Positions 35,256-43,584 of a stretch of DNA of 43,584 bases are shown here, in pieces. Made by a program: the position numbers and the translations under genes. Origin of the DNA: Deltaproteobacteria bacterium. GTDB lineage: Bacteria > Desulfobacterota > DSM-4660 > Desulfatiglandales > HGW-15. The notes beneath the pieces are model-generated. The model did no database searches. It was given only the letters and a program-made list of their open reading frames with translations, and was not told the DNA's origin. Positions within the stretch are counted from its first letter, which is position 1; the number at the start of each line of letters is the position of its first letter. Location of the stretch: the NCBI GenBank assembly GCA_019313825.1, contig JAFDAM010000010.1:1-43584 (forward strand), written 5' to 3'.

Positions 35256-37175
35256 ATGGCAGATGAAAAAGCGGAAAAAGTTGTAAAGCTGCAACCCAGG
35301 AAAGAAACTGTCTCCAGGCGTAAGTTGGGGGAATTATTGGTGGAAACAGGTCTCTTGTCTACCGAAAAACTTACAGAAGCCCTGAAGGTCCAGAGTGAGA
35401 CAGGCAAAAGGCTGGGGCAGGTACTTATTGATATGGACTTCATTTCAGAAGAAGAGATGGCCTTTGCCCTGGCCATGCAGCTAAAGATCCCATACATCGA
35501 TCTCGTTGATTATTCAATCAAGAATGATGTCATGGAAAGCATCCCCCAGGAAGTATCTAATAAATTTGTCTGCATCCCTATAGAATTGAAAGATAATATC
35601 CTCAATGTGGCCATGGCTGACCCACTTGACCTTAACATGATTAAGGATCTCCAGTTTATTACAGGTTATAGTATCCAGCCCGCGATCTCCACTTCCAGCC
35701 AGATAAGTAACACCCTCCAAAAGCATTACAACCCGGAAAAAACCCTTGGCGAAGTTGCCACCGAGTTTGACGGTGAAGAAGTCATGGAGTTTTTACCTGA
35801 AGAAGGGATCGAGGAGGAAGAAGAACATATAGAAGAGTTTAAGGATTCACCTTTTGTAAAGATGGTGGACTTGATAATTAAAAATGCCATTAAGAGAGGG
35901 GCCAGCGATGTTCACATCGAGGCCCAGGAGAATCAGGTAAGGGTCAGAAATCGTGTTGACGGAGTGCTGCAGGATTCCATCAAACTACCCAAATGGACAC
36001 AGCCGATAATTATTTCCCGTATCAAAGTCCTGGGGAGCATGGATATATCCGAGAAAAGACTCCCCCAGGATGGAAGGATAAAGGTAAGGTCGAAAAGTAT
36101 GTCCGTGGACCTTCGAGTATCTACTCTACCGACATATTATGGCGAAAAGGCGGTTATCAGGATATTAAACAAAGAAGAGGCCTTTCTTTCCTTAAATGAG
36201 CTAGGGTTTTCCCAAAAGAATCTGAGGGCAATAGGCAATTTTTTAAGACAGCCTCAAGGGATGATCCTGTTTACGGGACCTACAGGTAGCGGCAAGACCT
36301 CCTCTCTTTACGCGTGCATGAGGGAGATAAGGTCTGAAGAGGTAAACATCATTACGGTAGAGGACCCGGTGGAATACGAACTGGCAGGCATCAACCAGGT
36401 TCAGATAAACGAGAAGGTCGGTCTGACCTTTCCCTTTATCCTGCGTTCAATCTTAAGACAGGATCCAAACGTGATTATGGTTGGAGAGATAAGGGATATG
36501 GAAACGGCAGAGATAGCCCTTCAATCCTCCCTGACCGGGCATCTGGTCCTTACTACACTTCATACCAATGATGCCCCATCAGCCGTGACAAGACTTATAG
36601 ATATAGGGATGCCGCCCTATATGATCGCCTCCTCCATACTGGGTATTATTGCCCAGCGATTAGTAAGAAAGATATGCCCCGATTGCAAGGAGGAATATAT
36701 ACCTGCTCCGGACCAGTTGTCCCGGTTAAGCCTTGACAAGCAAGATCTGCCCTTCAAATTCTACCGGGGCGCGGGTTGTTCTACCTGCGGCAACCTTGGT
36801 TTCAAAGGCCGTACTATCATCGAAGAGGTCATGATTATGGGCCATAAGACGAGAGAGCTTATCCAATCCTCCTCATCCATAGATCTGCTCAGGGAAGCGG
36901 CCATGGCCACCGGCATGACTACCCTTGGGATAAGTGGCCTGAGTAATATAGAGCAAGGGATCACTACGCTGGATGAGGTATTAAAGGCTGTGCAACAGAA
37001 AGAGGAGTTAACGACCCTTTGCCCCTCATGCGGAAAAGGGGTAAGCCTGGATTTCAGGGACTGCCCGTTCTGTAAAAAGCCTCTGGTCCCTTCCTGCGGT
37101 TCCTGCGGAAGAATAGCTCAACCAGGATGGGTGGTCTGCCCCTATTGCAGAAATGACCTGGAAACCAATGGTTAG
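35256..37175 (+). CDS. pilB: Type IV pilus assembly ATPase PilB with MshEN and extra zinc ribbons
   Basis: A 639-residue extension ATPase of type IV pili. The N-terminus has two MshEN-like motifs at 22-46 (KLGELLVETGLLSTEKLTEAL) and 51-75 (KRLGQVLIDMDFISEEEMAFAL); such motifs bind c-di-GMP. An acidic linker (about 168-195) follows. The ATPase core has Walker A GPTGSGKT (341-348), an Asp/His-box segment, and Walker B near DPNVIMVGEIRD (403-414). The usual tetracysteine zinc site is C474, C477, C508, C511. Beyond the normal end, four further CxxC pairs (C589/592, C603/606, C614/617, C628/631) form a fused double zinc ribbon. The ATG has AGGAA upstream. Pilin genes follow on the same strand. Confidence 0.93.
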   Translation: MADEKAEKVVKLQPRKETVSRRKLGELLVETGLLSTEKLTEALKVQSETGKRLGQVLIDMDFISEEEMAFALAMQLKIPYIDLVDYSIKNDVMESIPQEVSNKFVCIPIELKDNILNVAMADPLDLNMIKDLQFITGYSIQPAISTSSQISNTLQKHYNPEKTLGEVATEFDGEEVMEFLPEEGIEEEEEHIEEFKDSPFVKMVDLIIKNAIKRGASDVHIEAQENQVRVRNRVDGVLQDSIKLPKWTQPIIISRIKVLGSMDISEKRLPQDGRIKVRSKSMSVDLRVSTLPTYYGEKAVIRILNKEEAFLSLNELGFSQKNLRAIGNFLRQPQGMILFTGPTGSGKTSSLYACMREIRSEEVNIITVEDPVEYELAGINQVQINEKVGLTFPFILRSILRQDPNVIMVGEIRDMETAEIALQSSLTGHLVLTTLHTNDAPSAVTRLIDIGMPPYMIASSILGIIAQRLVRKICPDCKEEYIPAPDQLSRLSLDKQDLPFKFYRGAGCSTCGNLGFKGRTIIEEVMIMGHKTRELIQSSSSIDLLREAAMATGMTTLGISGLSNIEQGITTLDEVLKAVQQKEELTTLCPSCGKGVSLDFRDCPFCKKPLVPSCGSCGRIAQPGWVVCPYCRNDLETNG

Positions 37176-37294
37176 CATTACCTCATCCTAATGTCAGGCA
37201 TAGCTCCTTCTTGACTATTTACTTGATTTTTCTTTCTTTTTATCCTATTAAAGCACGTATATATCAACCCCGCCAATTTATAAAAGGTAATGAG

Positions 37295-37891
37295 ATGAAG
37301 TGTAAAAATCACCCGAACCGTGATGCCGAGCAGTTCTGTAAGAGTTGCGGGATACCTGTCTGCAATGATTGTACCGAGGAAGCCAAGCCCGGTGAGTATT
37401 ACTGTTTTCAGTGTGCAATGCTGCATTCTGTCTCTGCGGTGGGTACTTCCATAGTCGATAAACGTGATCAGGCTGAAAAAAAGAAGTTGGAAAAGAAAAA
37501 GGCATGGGGTCCTTTTCACTATTTTGTGATCGTTGCCTCTGTCATGATCGCGGTTATGTGGAGTGTTATTATATTTGGCGGTAAAAAAGCGCCCGGAAAT
37601 AGGATAGATTTTTCAAAAAACCAGAGGGTCTTTCTGTTCATGGTTGATAGCAGCATTAAGCGTTATGCCCGTTATGAAGGGAATAAATACCCTGATCAGC
37701 TAAAGGATATTATCCCTAAATACCTCTCACTGCAAAAAGAAGATCTCGTCTATTTAGAAAAATTATCTTATAAAAGGGACCCTAAGGTGGGTTATCGTTT
37801 ATCTTTTACCAATCCTAAACCTGGTGAGATAAATATTATTATATCCCCTAAGGGTATCCAGCATGAACCTTCGTTGAGGAAGGGGGTCTGA
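37295..37891 (+). CDS. B-box zinc finger membrane protein next to pilin
   Basis: A 198-residue protein. Residues 1-45 are a B-box-like zinc finger (CKNHPNRDAEQFCKSCGIPVC, continuing to CFQC). A charged helix (about 55-75), one membrane helix (about 85-103) and an extracytoplasmic domain follow; that domain (YPDQLKDIIPKYL, then YRLSF) resembles the C-terminal half of pseudopilin-like proteins. The cytoplasmic zinc finger and outward domain suggest an adaptor in the pilus assembly machine, but this is inference. The ATG at 37295 is preferred to an in-frame start at 37211, because it begins the zinc finger and has AAAGG upstream. It sits between pilB and pilA, with its stop two bases before pilA. 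Confidence 0.75.
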   Translation: MKCKNHPNRDAEQFCKSCGIPVCNDCTEEAKPGEYYCFQCAMLHSVSAVGTSIVDKRDQAEKKKLEKKKAWGPFHYFVIVASVMIAVMWSVIIFGGKKAPGNRIDFSKNQRVFLFMVDSSIKRYARYEGNKYPDQLKDIIPKYLSLQKEDLVYLEKLSYKRDPKVGYRLSFTNPKPGEINIIISPKGIQHEPSLRKGV

Positions 37892-37893
37892 AA

Positions 37894-38355
37894 ATGAAAA
37901 ACCAGACTGGCTTTACACTGGTAGAACTAATGGTTGTCATAGCCATAGTAGGGATCTTATTTGTCACGGCTATACCGGTTTATCAAACTTGGCAGCAGAG
38001 GGCATATGGGCAGGAAGCTACACTTATGGCAAAGCAGATCATTGATGGACAGATAATGTATTATCTAGATAATGATGATTTCTTCCCTGCTGTTGGTGAT
38101 GATTTTGAAATACGCGAGGATAATCCACCTGCAGACCAAACACAGAGGTTACAGGATATTGAAGAGCACTTAAAAATAACTATTCCGGTCGGACACAATC
38201 TTATTTATGAATTTGATAACAAGGGGGAGATAGCAGGATTTATGTTAACTGTCAGAGCCAATTTTCCTCTCTTCAAAGACGGAAAAAACGGATTATACTC
38301 CTATGTCAATCCACAAGGGGAAATTACTATATTTGCCGTCGTGATTCCAATGTAA
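37894..38355 (+). CDS. pilA: Type IV pilin
   Basis: A 153-residue prepilin. The leader MKNQTG is cut before Phe by a prepilin peptidase; FTLVELMVVIAIVGILFVTA, with Glu at +5, is the signature hydrophobic helix. The mature globular part is about 147 residues, with a DDFFPAVGDDFE segment and no cysteine pair, so no disulfide-bonded D-loop. This is longer than the short electrically conducting pilins of Geobacter (about 60 mature residues), so no conductive role is suggested. A GGGGTC ribosome-binding region precedes the ATG. It is downstream of pilB and the B-box protein and probably co-transcribed with them. Confidence 0.9.
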   Translation: MKNQTGFTLVELMVVIAIVGILFVTAIPVYQTWQQRAYGQEATLMAKQIIDGQIMYYLDNDDFFPAVGDDFEIREDNPPADQTQRLQDIEEHLKITIPVGHNLIYEFDNKGEIAGFMLTVRANFPLFKDGKNGLYSYVNPQGEITIFAVVIPM

Positions 38356-38472
38356 ATTAACATTATACATTCAATATATCGTTTCAAATCATATTCGGAA
38401 AAGTAAATAAATCCTATACAAGCAGATGGGCACTATTATATTTCTACTTTATCAACCCTGGTCTTTTAAACC

Positions 38473-39978
38473 ATGAACCTGGAATCTCTTTTAAAAAATA
38501 TAATAACAAGCGGTATAGATCTTTCAGCTCCTGACACGATCCGAAGGATCAAAGCGCTCAATATATTTCAGCTTGCATTCATCATGCTGGCCCCTGTAGT
38601 AGGGCTTTTTTATTTTTATATAGGCGCGGTCCCCCTCTTCTATACCGCCATTATTGCCGGCCTGTTAATGATCTCGGGTATTTTTGTCTTGAGAAAGACA
38701 AAAAACATGGCCCTGGCCGGGAATTATGCCATCTTTATCCTCTGGGCTACTATCTTTATGATTGCATGGAATACCGGGGCCATAACCTATGAAGGGGTCA
38801 TTAAACCGTCATGGATACTGAACGCGGGGCTCATCCTTCTGGCTATCTTTCTTAACGGTTATCTCTCAGGGACCGTCTGGACGACCATAGTATTTCTTCA
38901 GACCGGCATTGTAATCTACCTGTATCGCATGGGTTATCAATTCCCCAATCTTATCCCCATGGAAATCACCGCGACCTATTCCATGGGCACATATCTGATA
39001 TGCATCCTGGCAATACTCCTGTTTGCCTTTTTATTTGAAAAAGAAAAATCAGAGGCCCTCAGCCGTGAACAGGAAAAATCCCATGCCCTCAGGGAGTCAA
39101 AGAGATATATTGACGACATCTTCGATAGATCCCCTCTCCCCACCTTTATTATTGATAACAGCCACCGTGTCATCCAATGGAATCTCGCGTGTCAGGAACT
39201 GACAGGCGTCCCGGCGGAAGAGATATTGGGCAAGGAGGTATGGGAGGGTTTTACCCTTGATGATCATGGGAGTATTGCTGATATGATTATCGGGGATATT
39301 GATTCAATCACGGAGAATTATAAAGATTCTATCGTATCCATGACAGATAGCGGCTGGTTTGAATTTGACATGTTTTTCCCAAAGTTACAAGGAGGACAGC
39401 GAGTCATTGTCACAGCCGCCCCTATATTTGACGATAACGGAATGGTGAGGGGGGCGATACAGACGATACAGGAATTATCCAAGCTCCGAACCGGCGAAGA
39501 AATTACGGAAAATTGCATGGGTGAATCATTTCCCAAGCCTGTCTTCAGGATTGATCCCCAGGGAAAGATCAACTTCTGGAACAAGGCCTGTGAGGATCAT
39601 TTCGGCTTCACCTCTGAACAGATGCTCGGTAATAGTCCCTTTTCTTTTATCGCAAAAGGATATCGGCCTATATTCAAAGACACGATAATTAAGGTCTTTA
39701 AAGGTGAGTCATTCGCAAATAAAGAATGGAGATATCAGTCAAACAAAGGGAAACCTGTATATGTTATGGCCAGGGCCTTTCCATTACAGACTGCTAACGG
39801 AAAAGGCAAGGATTGTATCATCGTCAATACAGATATTACGGACCTTAAACTAAAGGTTAAAAGATTCAGGCATTACGCGGCGGAAAGTAAAGAAAAACTA
39901 AAAAGTCTTTCCGAGGAATATGATCTGTTAAAGAAAAATATCGCCTCATTTATTCGAAAAAAGGATGTTCAGGAATAA
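38473..39978 (+). CDS. Membrane PAS-domain sensor without output domain
   Basis: A 501-residue protein with about six membrane helices (residues about 30-195), a short coiled segment, PAS 1 (about 211-330, FIIDNSHRVIQWNLACQELTG), PAS 2 (about 345-455, FRIDPQGKINFWNKACEDHFG) and a final helical segment of about 45 residues. There is no histidine kinase, GGDEF, EAL or cyclase domain after the PAS domains, and the stop is genuine in this reading. It may act by docking on another protein. No clear ribosome-binding site is seen. It lies between pilA and a convergent cyclase gene ten bases away. Confidence 0.8.
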   Translation: MNLESLLKNIITSGIDLSAPDTIRRIKALNIFQLAFIMLAPVVGLFYFYIGAVPLFYTAIIAGLLMISGIFVLRKTKNMALAGNYAIFILWATIFMIAWNTGAITYEGVIKPSWILNAGLILLAIFLNGYLSGTVWTTIVFLQTGIVIYLYRMGYQFPNLIPMEITATYSMGTYLICILAILLFAFLFEKEKSEALSREQEKSHALRESKRYIDDIFDRSPLPTFIIDNSHRVIQWNLACQELTGVPAEEILGKEVWEGFTLDDHGSIADMIIGDIDSITENYKDSIVSMTDSGWFEFDMFFPKLQGGQRVIVTAAPIFDDNGMVRGAIQTIQELSKLRTGEEITENCMGESFPKPVFRIDPQGKINFWNKACEDHFGFTSEQMLGNSPFSFIAKGYRPIFKDTIIKVFKGESFANKEWRYQSNKGKPVYVMARAFPLQTANGKGKDCIIVNTDITDLKLKVKRFRHYAAESKEKLKSLSEEYDLLKKNIASFIRKKDVQE

Positions 39979-39988
39979 AGTCCCACCC

Positions 39989-41668
39989 TTAACCTACCAC
40001 CTCGTAAACCATTATCTCCGCGCTTTTCCCCTTAACCTGTCTTGCACCTACCCTGTTTATCATAAATGTATCCTTAACATGCATATATGTCTCTTCTCCT
40101 ATAAGGATCTGATTTGGTTGTGCAATCGATTCCAATCTTGAGGCGATATTAACCGGATCACCGATCACGGTGTAATCCATCCGCTTTGGCGAACCGATAT
40201 TACCGGCCACTACCCGACCGGTATTAATGCCTATGCGCACGTCAAATTGCCTTTCCGGCCCTGTTTGCTCCATCATTATCGCCAATTCCTGTCTCATCTT
40301 CAGGGCAGCCAAGATAGCCCTTTCAGCATCATCTTCCTTTTCCATGGGCGCGCCAAAAACGGCCATAAGGGCGTCCCCAATGTATTTATCCAGTGTTCCG
40401 TCATATTCGAATATTATGTCGGTCATCCGGGAAAAGAACTGATTCAGGATCATGTTTATCTCCCGAGGCGGCATCTTTTCGGATAAACGCGTAAACCCGA
40501 TAATGTCAGTGAAGAGTATGGTGGCAGTATGGTCTTTGGGCTCCATTATGTTGTCCTTTGTCGCCTGCCCCCCTCCGAGGATCATCTCTATAACCTGAGG
40601 AGAATGAAACCTCTCTAACCGGCTTCTCATGCGCTCTTCTTCCCTGATCTGTTCATTAAGGCTCGCCTGTTCAATGATCATGGCCATCTGACTTCCTATG
40701 GTCTTAAGGAGTTCAAGATCGTCTTGATCAAATTGATTATCCAATCTAATACTGTCCAACTGGATAACACCTATAATTTTATCTTTTTTCCACAGCGGTA
40801 CGCACATGGCCGACCTGATCTGCTGGAGAAACAGGCTTTTCCCATGATCTAACCGAGAATCGGCCATGGCATTGGATGTCAAAAGGGCGACCTTATCCTT
40901 GATGACTTTATTAACGATCGTTCGGCTGGCCTTTAACTTTCCCTTATCTTTGATTTGATCATCTCTACATTTCACTACTACGGGAATGAGTTCTTCCCTT
41001 TCTTTATCTCCGGTCAAAATTAAAAAACCGTAGTCAGCATCAATGACCATAAAGATAAGGTCCATTATCTTATTAAGGAGTTCATTGAAATCACTGATGG
41101 AATTCAACTGTCTGCTAATCTCGTAGAGTACAAAGAGGACTTTATTGCTTCTTTCCAGGCTCGAAAGGTCTTCCTCTATCTTAAGCTTCTGGCCGGCTCC
41201 TTCCACAGGTATTGAAAGATCGCTTTCCACAGAGCTTTTCATGGAGTCTACGGAAATCAGTAGCTCCCCGGACTCCTGATAATCTGCCTGCGGACTGCTC
41301 TGTATGATTTTCTGATCATCCTTTTCCTCATCTGTCTCGGGGATCAGGATAAGAGATTCGGTGAGGGACGGCTCTACCTTGTCCTTTGTCGAAAATGTAA
41401 GCTTGGTGGGCCCGATCTTTATCTGGTCATCGTGCCGTAACAGGACTCTTTGGATTGATTCTTCATTTACAATGGTGCCGTTGAAGCTTCCAAGGTCGGT
41501 TAATAGATAGCCTTCTTTGTTCTTTCTTATCAGGGCGTGGTGGCGAGACACTGTATTATCACTTAGAGTGATATCATTATCCTTACCGCGTCCTATGGTA
41601 GTTTCATCTTTAAGGATGTGGAAATGGGATATTCGGCCGTCGCTGCTTACGATACGTATATTTGGCAT
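39989..41668 (-). CDS. FHA-GAF-class III adenylate cyclase
   Basis: A 559-residue cytoplasmic protein. The FHA domain (about 1-90, TTIGRGKDNDITL and SRHHAL) binds phosphothreonine; an acidic linker (about 100-165) follows, then a GAF domain (about 175-335) and a class III cyclase domain (about 355-559). Metal ligands Asp388 (LFTDIIGF) and Asp432 (GDALMAVFG) are present. Lys428 (LDKYIGD) and the later MDYTVIGDPVN motif fit adenylate rather than guanylate cyclase. AGAGGAAA precedes the ATG, which is separated from the end of the PP2C gene by one base. Phosphorylation of a partner read by FHA could control cAMP output. Confidence 0.9.
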   Translation of the reverse strand: MPNIRIVSSDGRISHFHILKDETTIGRGKDNDITLSDNTVSRHHALIRKNKEGYLLTDLGSFNGTIVNEESIQRVLLRHDDQIKIGPTKLTFSTKDKVEPSLTESLILIPETDEEKDDQKIIQSSPQADYQESGELLISVDSMKSSVESDLSIPVEGAGQKLKIEEDLSSLERSNKVLFVLYEISRQLNSISDFNELLNKIMDLIFMVIDADYGFLILTGDKEREELIPVVVKCRDDQIKDKGKLKASRTIVNKVIKDKVALLTSNAMADSRLDHGKSLFLQQIRSAMCVPLWKKDKIIGVIQLDSIRLDNQFDQDDLELLKTIGSQMAMIIEQASLNEQIREEERMRSRLERFHSPQVIEMILGGGQATKDNIMEPKDHTATILFTDIIGFTRLSEKMPPREINMILNQFFSRMTDIIFEYDGTLDKYIGDALMAVFGAPMEKEDDAERAILAALKMRQELAIMMEQTGPERQFDVRIGINTGRVVAGNIGSPKRMDYTVIGDPVNIASRLESIAQPNQILIGEETYMHVKDTFMINRVGARQVKGKSAEIMVYEVVG

Positions 41669-41669
41669 G

Positions 41670-42449
41670 CTACATTTCCTCTAGGCTATTAAAAAACAGT
41701 AAAACGACTGTGATATTATCCAGACCTCCTGCCAGATTCGCCTTTAGGGTTAGTGAAAGCCCCATCTTATAGAGGGACCTATCTTCGATAGAGTTGATTA
41801 TTGACAATAATTCGCTGTCATCAAGCATACTATACAACCCGTCTGTACAGATCAAGTATAGATCTTTTTCCATGATTCCGGTAAGAAAAATATCTATTTT
41901 TGACTTGTCTTTAATATGCCCAAGGGCGCTGGTTAAAACATGTCTTTGAGGATGCTGCCTTGCCTCCTCCCTCGTAAGCATCCCGTTTCGCTCTTGTTCG
42001 CCTACCAATGACTGGTCTTCAGTGATCTGCTTTATCTTCCCATCCCTGACCCTGTATAATCGACTGTCCCCGACATTCACTACAGCCAAATTATCCCCTT
42101 CAATAATTCCTCCGATAAGGGTAGTTCCCATACCTTTCATCAAAGAATTCTGCTCGGCAATCTCCCGTATCTTCAGATTCCCGAAGAGAGCAGCAGCCAA
42201 AAGCCGGTTCTGCTCTATACTCAAATCCTTACGGTATTCTATCGGCCATTTAAAATCATCTGCTCGTGATCTGATAACGAAGTCTTCTATGCAATCAACC
42301 GCCAATTTGCTGGCAGTCTCACCTGATGCGTGCCCGCCCATACCGTCGGCCACAAGAAAAAGCCTCTCTTTTTCATTGCAAAGATAACTGTCCTCGTTAT
42401 GATCGCGAACACTGCCCGAATCTGAAAACCCAAAATATTCAAACTCCAT
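41670..42449 (-). CDS. PP2C-family Ser/Thr protein phosphatase
   Basis: A 259-residue Stp1-type phosphatase. The metal-binding motifs are intact: SVRDHNEDSYL, ADGMGGHASGE, VGDSRLYRVRDGKI, ICTDGLYSML and GGLDNITVVLL. It removes phosphate from Ser/Thr and is the expected counterpart of the CHASE2 kinase. It is first in a two-gene minus-strand operon with the FHA-cyclase. No strong ribosome-binding site precedes the ATG. Confidence 0.93.
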   Translation of the reverse strand: MEFEYFGFSDSGSVRDHNEDSYLCNEKERLFLVADGMGGHASGETASKLAVDCIEDFVIRSRADDFKWPIEYRKDLSIEQNRLLAAALFGNLKIREIAEQNSLMKGMGTTLIGGIIEGDNLAVVNVGDSRLYRVRDGKIKQITEDQSLVGEQERNGMLTREEARQHPQRHVLTSALGHIKDKSKIDIFLTGIMEKDLYLICTDGLYSMLDDSELLSIINSIEDRSLYKMGLSLTLKANLAGGLDNITVVLLFFNSLEEM

Positions 42450-42667
42450 AGATAATTGTCTCGATATTAGGCAATATATTATTTTAGTCTTTTTAAGATT
42501 AATTGTCTCCGGTCTCCCCGGAGCTTTATAATTCTTAGCACCAGAATAAAAAATATGACGATGTAGGTATTAGTTTTATAGGACTGTTGGATAATACTGT
42601 CAATTTCTAATTTTAAGGGAGATGCTATCCTAACAGGAGAGTAGTATCTATCTTGATTAATTGAGAT

Positions 42668-43024
42668 CTACCATAACCAATTCCCGTCCTTAGTCCATCG
42701 GCTGTTGAACTCCATTCCAAGCCTGGAAAGGATGTGATGGAATAAGAAACGTCTATTTCCTCTAAAATACCCAAGATCTTGACAGTGGGCATGGGGCTTG
42801 TAACCCGCGGCCAATGCCTCGGAAAGGGTCATTGTCTTTGCTGTTTTCCCTTTAACACAGCTATGGTCAAAGTGAATAGAATGGTAATATTTATCCTCTA
42901 TAGTAACAACAACCACTGCATTATTAGGGATCTTTTCCTCAACAGTGATATAGATACTAAGAAAAAAGCCAATGATGATCAGGCTGATCACTATCACTGC
43001 GATTTTTTTTTGGTTCTTTCCCAT
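42668..43024 (-). CDS. Small membrane-anchored protein with YxxxxxxC...GYxPHxxC motif
   Basis: A 118-residue protein with a basic N-terminus (MGKNQKKIAVIVISL), one membrane helix (about 8-28) and an outside part of about 85 residues. The segment KYYHSIHFDHSCVKGKTAKT, then SEALAAGYKPHAHC, resembles the metal-site pattern KYHxxxC...GYxPCxxC found after thermonucleases and ComEC-like proteins, with His in place of the third Cys. The ATG at 43024 (GGGA upstream) is chosen over a TTG at 43042. It is not part of a clear operon; the 218-base gap downstream, before the PP2C gene, contains no gene. Function unknown. Confidence 0.65.
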   Translation of the reverse strand: MGKNQKKIAVIVISLIIIGFFLSIYITVEEKIPNNAVVVVTIEDKYYHSIHFDHSCVKGKTAKTMTLSEALAAGYKPHAHCQDLGYFRGNRRFLFHHILSRLGMEFNSRWTKDGNWLW

Positions 43025-43042
43025 TCTTAATGTCCCTATCAA

Positions 43043-43584
43043 AATCAGAGCACAAACAGAGTGACTATTCTATCACAACAGCACTATGGCAATAAACATA
43101 CAGTTGACAAGAATACTTGGCCCCTGAGAACGGTTACGTCACATTCTGATAACTTAATAGAGATTGTTACATGTTTTGATCTATAAAGTCAATTACTCTA
43201 AACTTGTTGTCTATTTTAAGGAAATTCCAGTAATGTCCGGTTAGGATTTTTCGATGTCGGCGTATGGAAGTTGATGGCCCGCAGGGGTCTCTTTTCATGG
43301 TCGAACTGCATTATGTGCAGTGCATCCGCATGAAGCCGGAGGAGGCCGGAGGAAGACGGAGGAGACGGACGGGGGGCTTCCTCGGATATTATCCAAACCT
43401 GAATAAGGCTGAATAACGGAGAAGCATTCCCTGATCCACCATCAAGGCATCATCTGCCATTCGACAGGAATTGTCGGCGAGCTCAAGTCGTGCCGCTCAC
43501 GGCCCTGAGCAAAGCCGAAGGGCGGCGTTGCCTTCGATCGCTCCTCCCTGCGGCGTATTGCTCATACGCCTCAGTCGTCGCTCC
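43043..43584. other. Window end, no gene seen
   Basis: From about 43255 the composition turns GC-rich and purine-rich (43330-43376 has many GG runs). GCCCTGAGCAAAGCCGAAGGGC at about 43501 forms a short stem. A 39-codon plus-strand frame at 43297 is open but unconvincing. This may be part of another repeat element that continues beyond the window. Confidence 0.4.

Noticed and set aside
43297-43416. 39-codon frame at the window end
   Set aside because: It is short, low-complexity and arginine-rich, with no ribosome-binding site.

Overview
The window looks like a stretch of a Gram-negative, anaerobic chromosome of Desulfobacterota (former Deltaproteobacteria) type. This is an inference from gene content: UDP-MurNAc-tripeptide ligase Mpl and a PilB/PilA type IV pilus block (diderm envelope), a PPi-type phosphofructokinase, a NIL-domain ferredoxin (a family known from methanogens and sulfate reducers), the GldA/GldG/DUF4340 ABC set, and a CHASE2 Ser/Thr kinase with PP2C and FHA partners. 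I see no rRNA, tRNA, CRISPR array, prophage or complete insertion sequence. Almost all genes are intact housekeeping or signalling genes; the unusual material sits mostly between them.

Layout. 1-4833: a signalling cassette of a HEAT-repeat protein, an HD-GYP protein and a cNMP-fold/PilZ protein; the first two share a related N-terminal domain. 5072-7356: an operon of a gamma-carbonic-anhydrase-like protein, an OFA-type transporter and a small membrane protein, behind a near-consensus promoter with abutting direct repeats and a hairpin-T6 leader. 7482-9688: a divergent MFS transporter and a KptA-like protein that lacks several family residues. 10104-14366 (minus strand): aminotransferase, NIL-ferredoxin, mnmA, mtaB. 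14660-16938: PPi-type pfp and ispG. 17054-17263: a truncated four-helix-bundle (23S rRNA IVS-type) gene. 17357-21212: proS and a bifunctional rel. Then rpmB, mpl, the GldA/GldG/DUF4340 ABC block (23971-28940), folD, an acyl-CoA ligase, a CHASE2 Ser/Thr kinase, a type IV pilus block (pilB, a zinc-finger membrane protein, pilA, a PAS protein), and a minus-strand pair of PP2C phosphatase and FHA-GAF-adenylate cyclase.

How the genes fit together. Second-messenger and surface-motility control recurs: HD-GYP, a PilZ domain, MshEN-type c-di-GMP motifs on PilB, a class III cyclase, and kinase/phosphatase/FHA phospho-signalling next to the pilus genes. A second theme is Fe-S and sulfur chemistry on tRNA: mtaB, a mnmA with a CxxC in place of the usual DxxC, and an adjacent two-cluster ferredoxin.

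Between genes there is a rich set of small repeats. These include three or four short elements with 12-23 bp terminal inverted repeats, 15-16 bp palindromes, a duplicated gene tail around a hairpin, and several tandem arrays with an exact 7-bp period. The heptamer arrays abut gene ends and supply the stop codons of mnmA, ispG and the truncated IVS-type gene. The heptamer arrays, the unusual MnmA/ferredoxin pair, the degenerate KptA and the HEAT/HD-GYP/PilZ cassette are the observations I would follow first.
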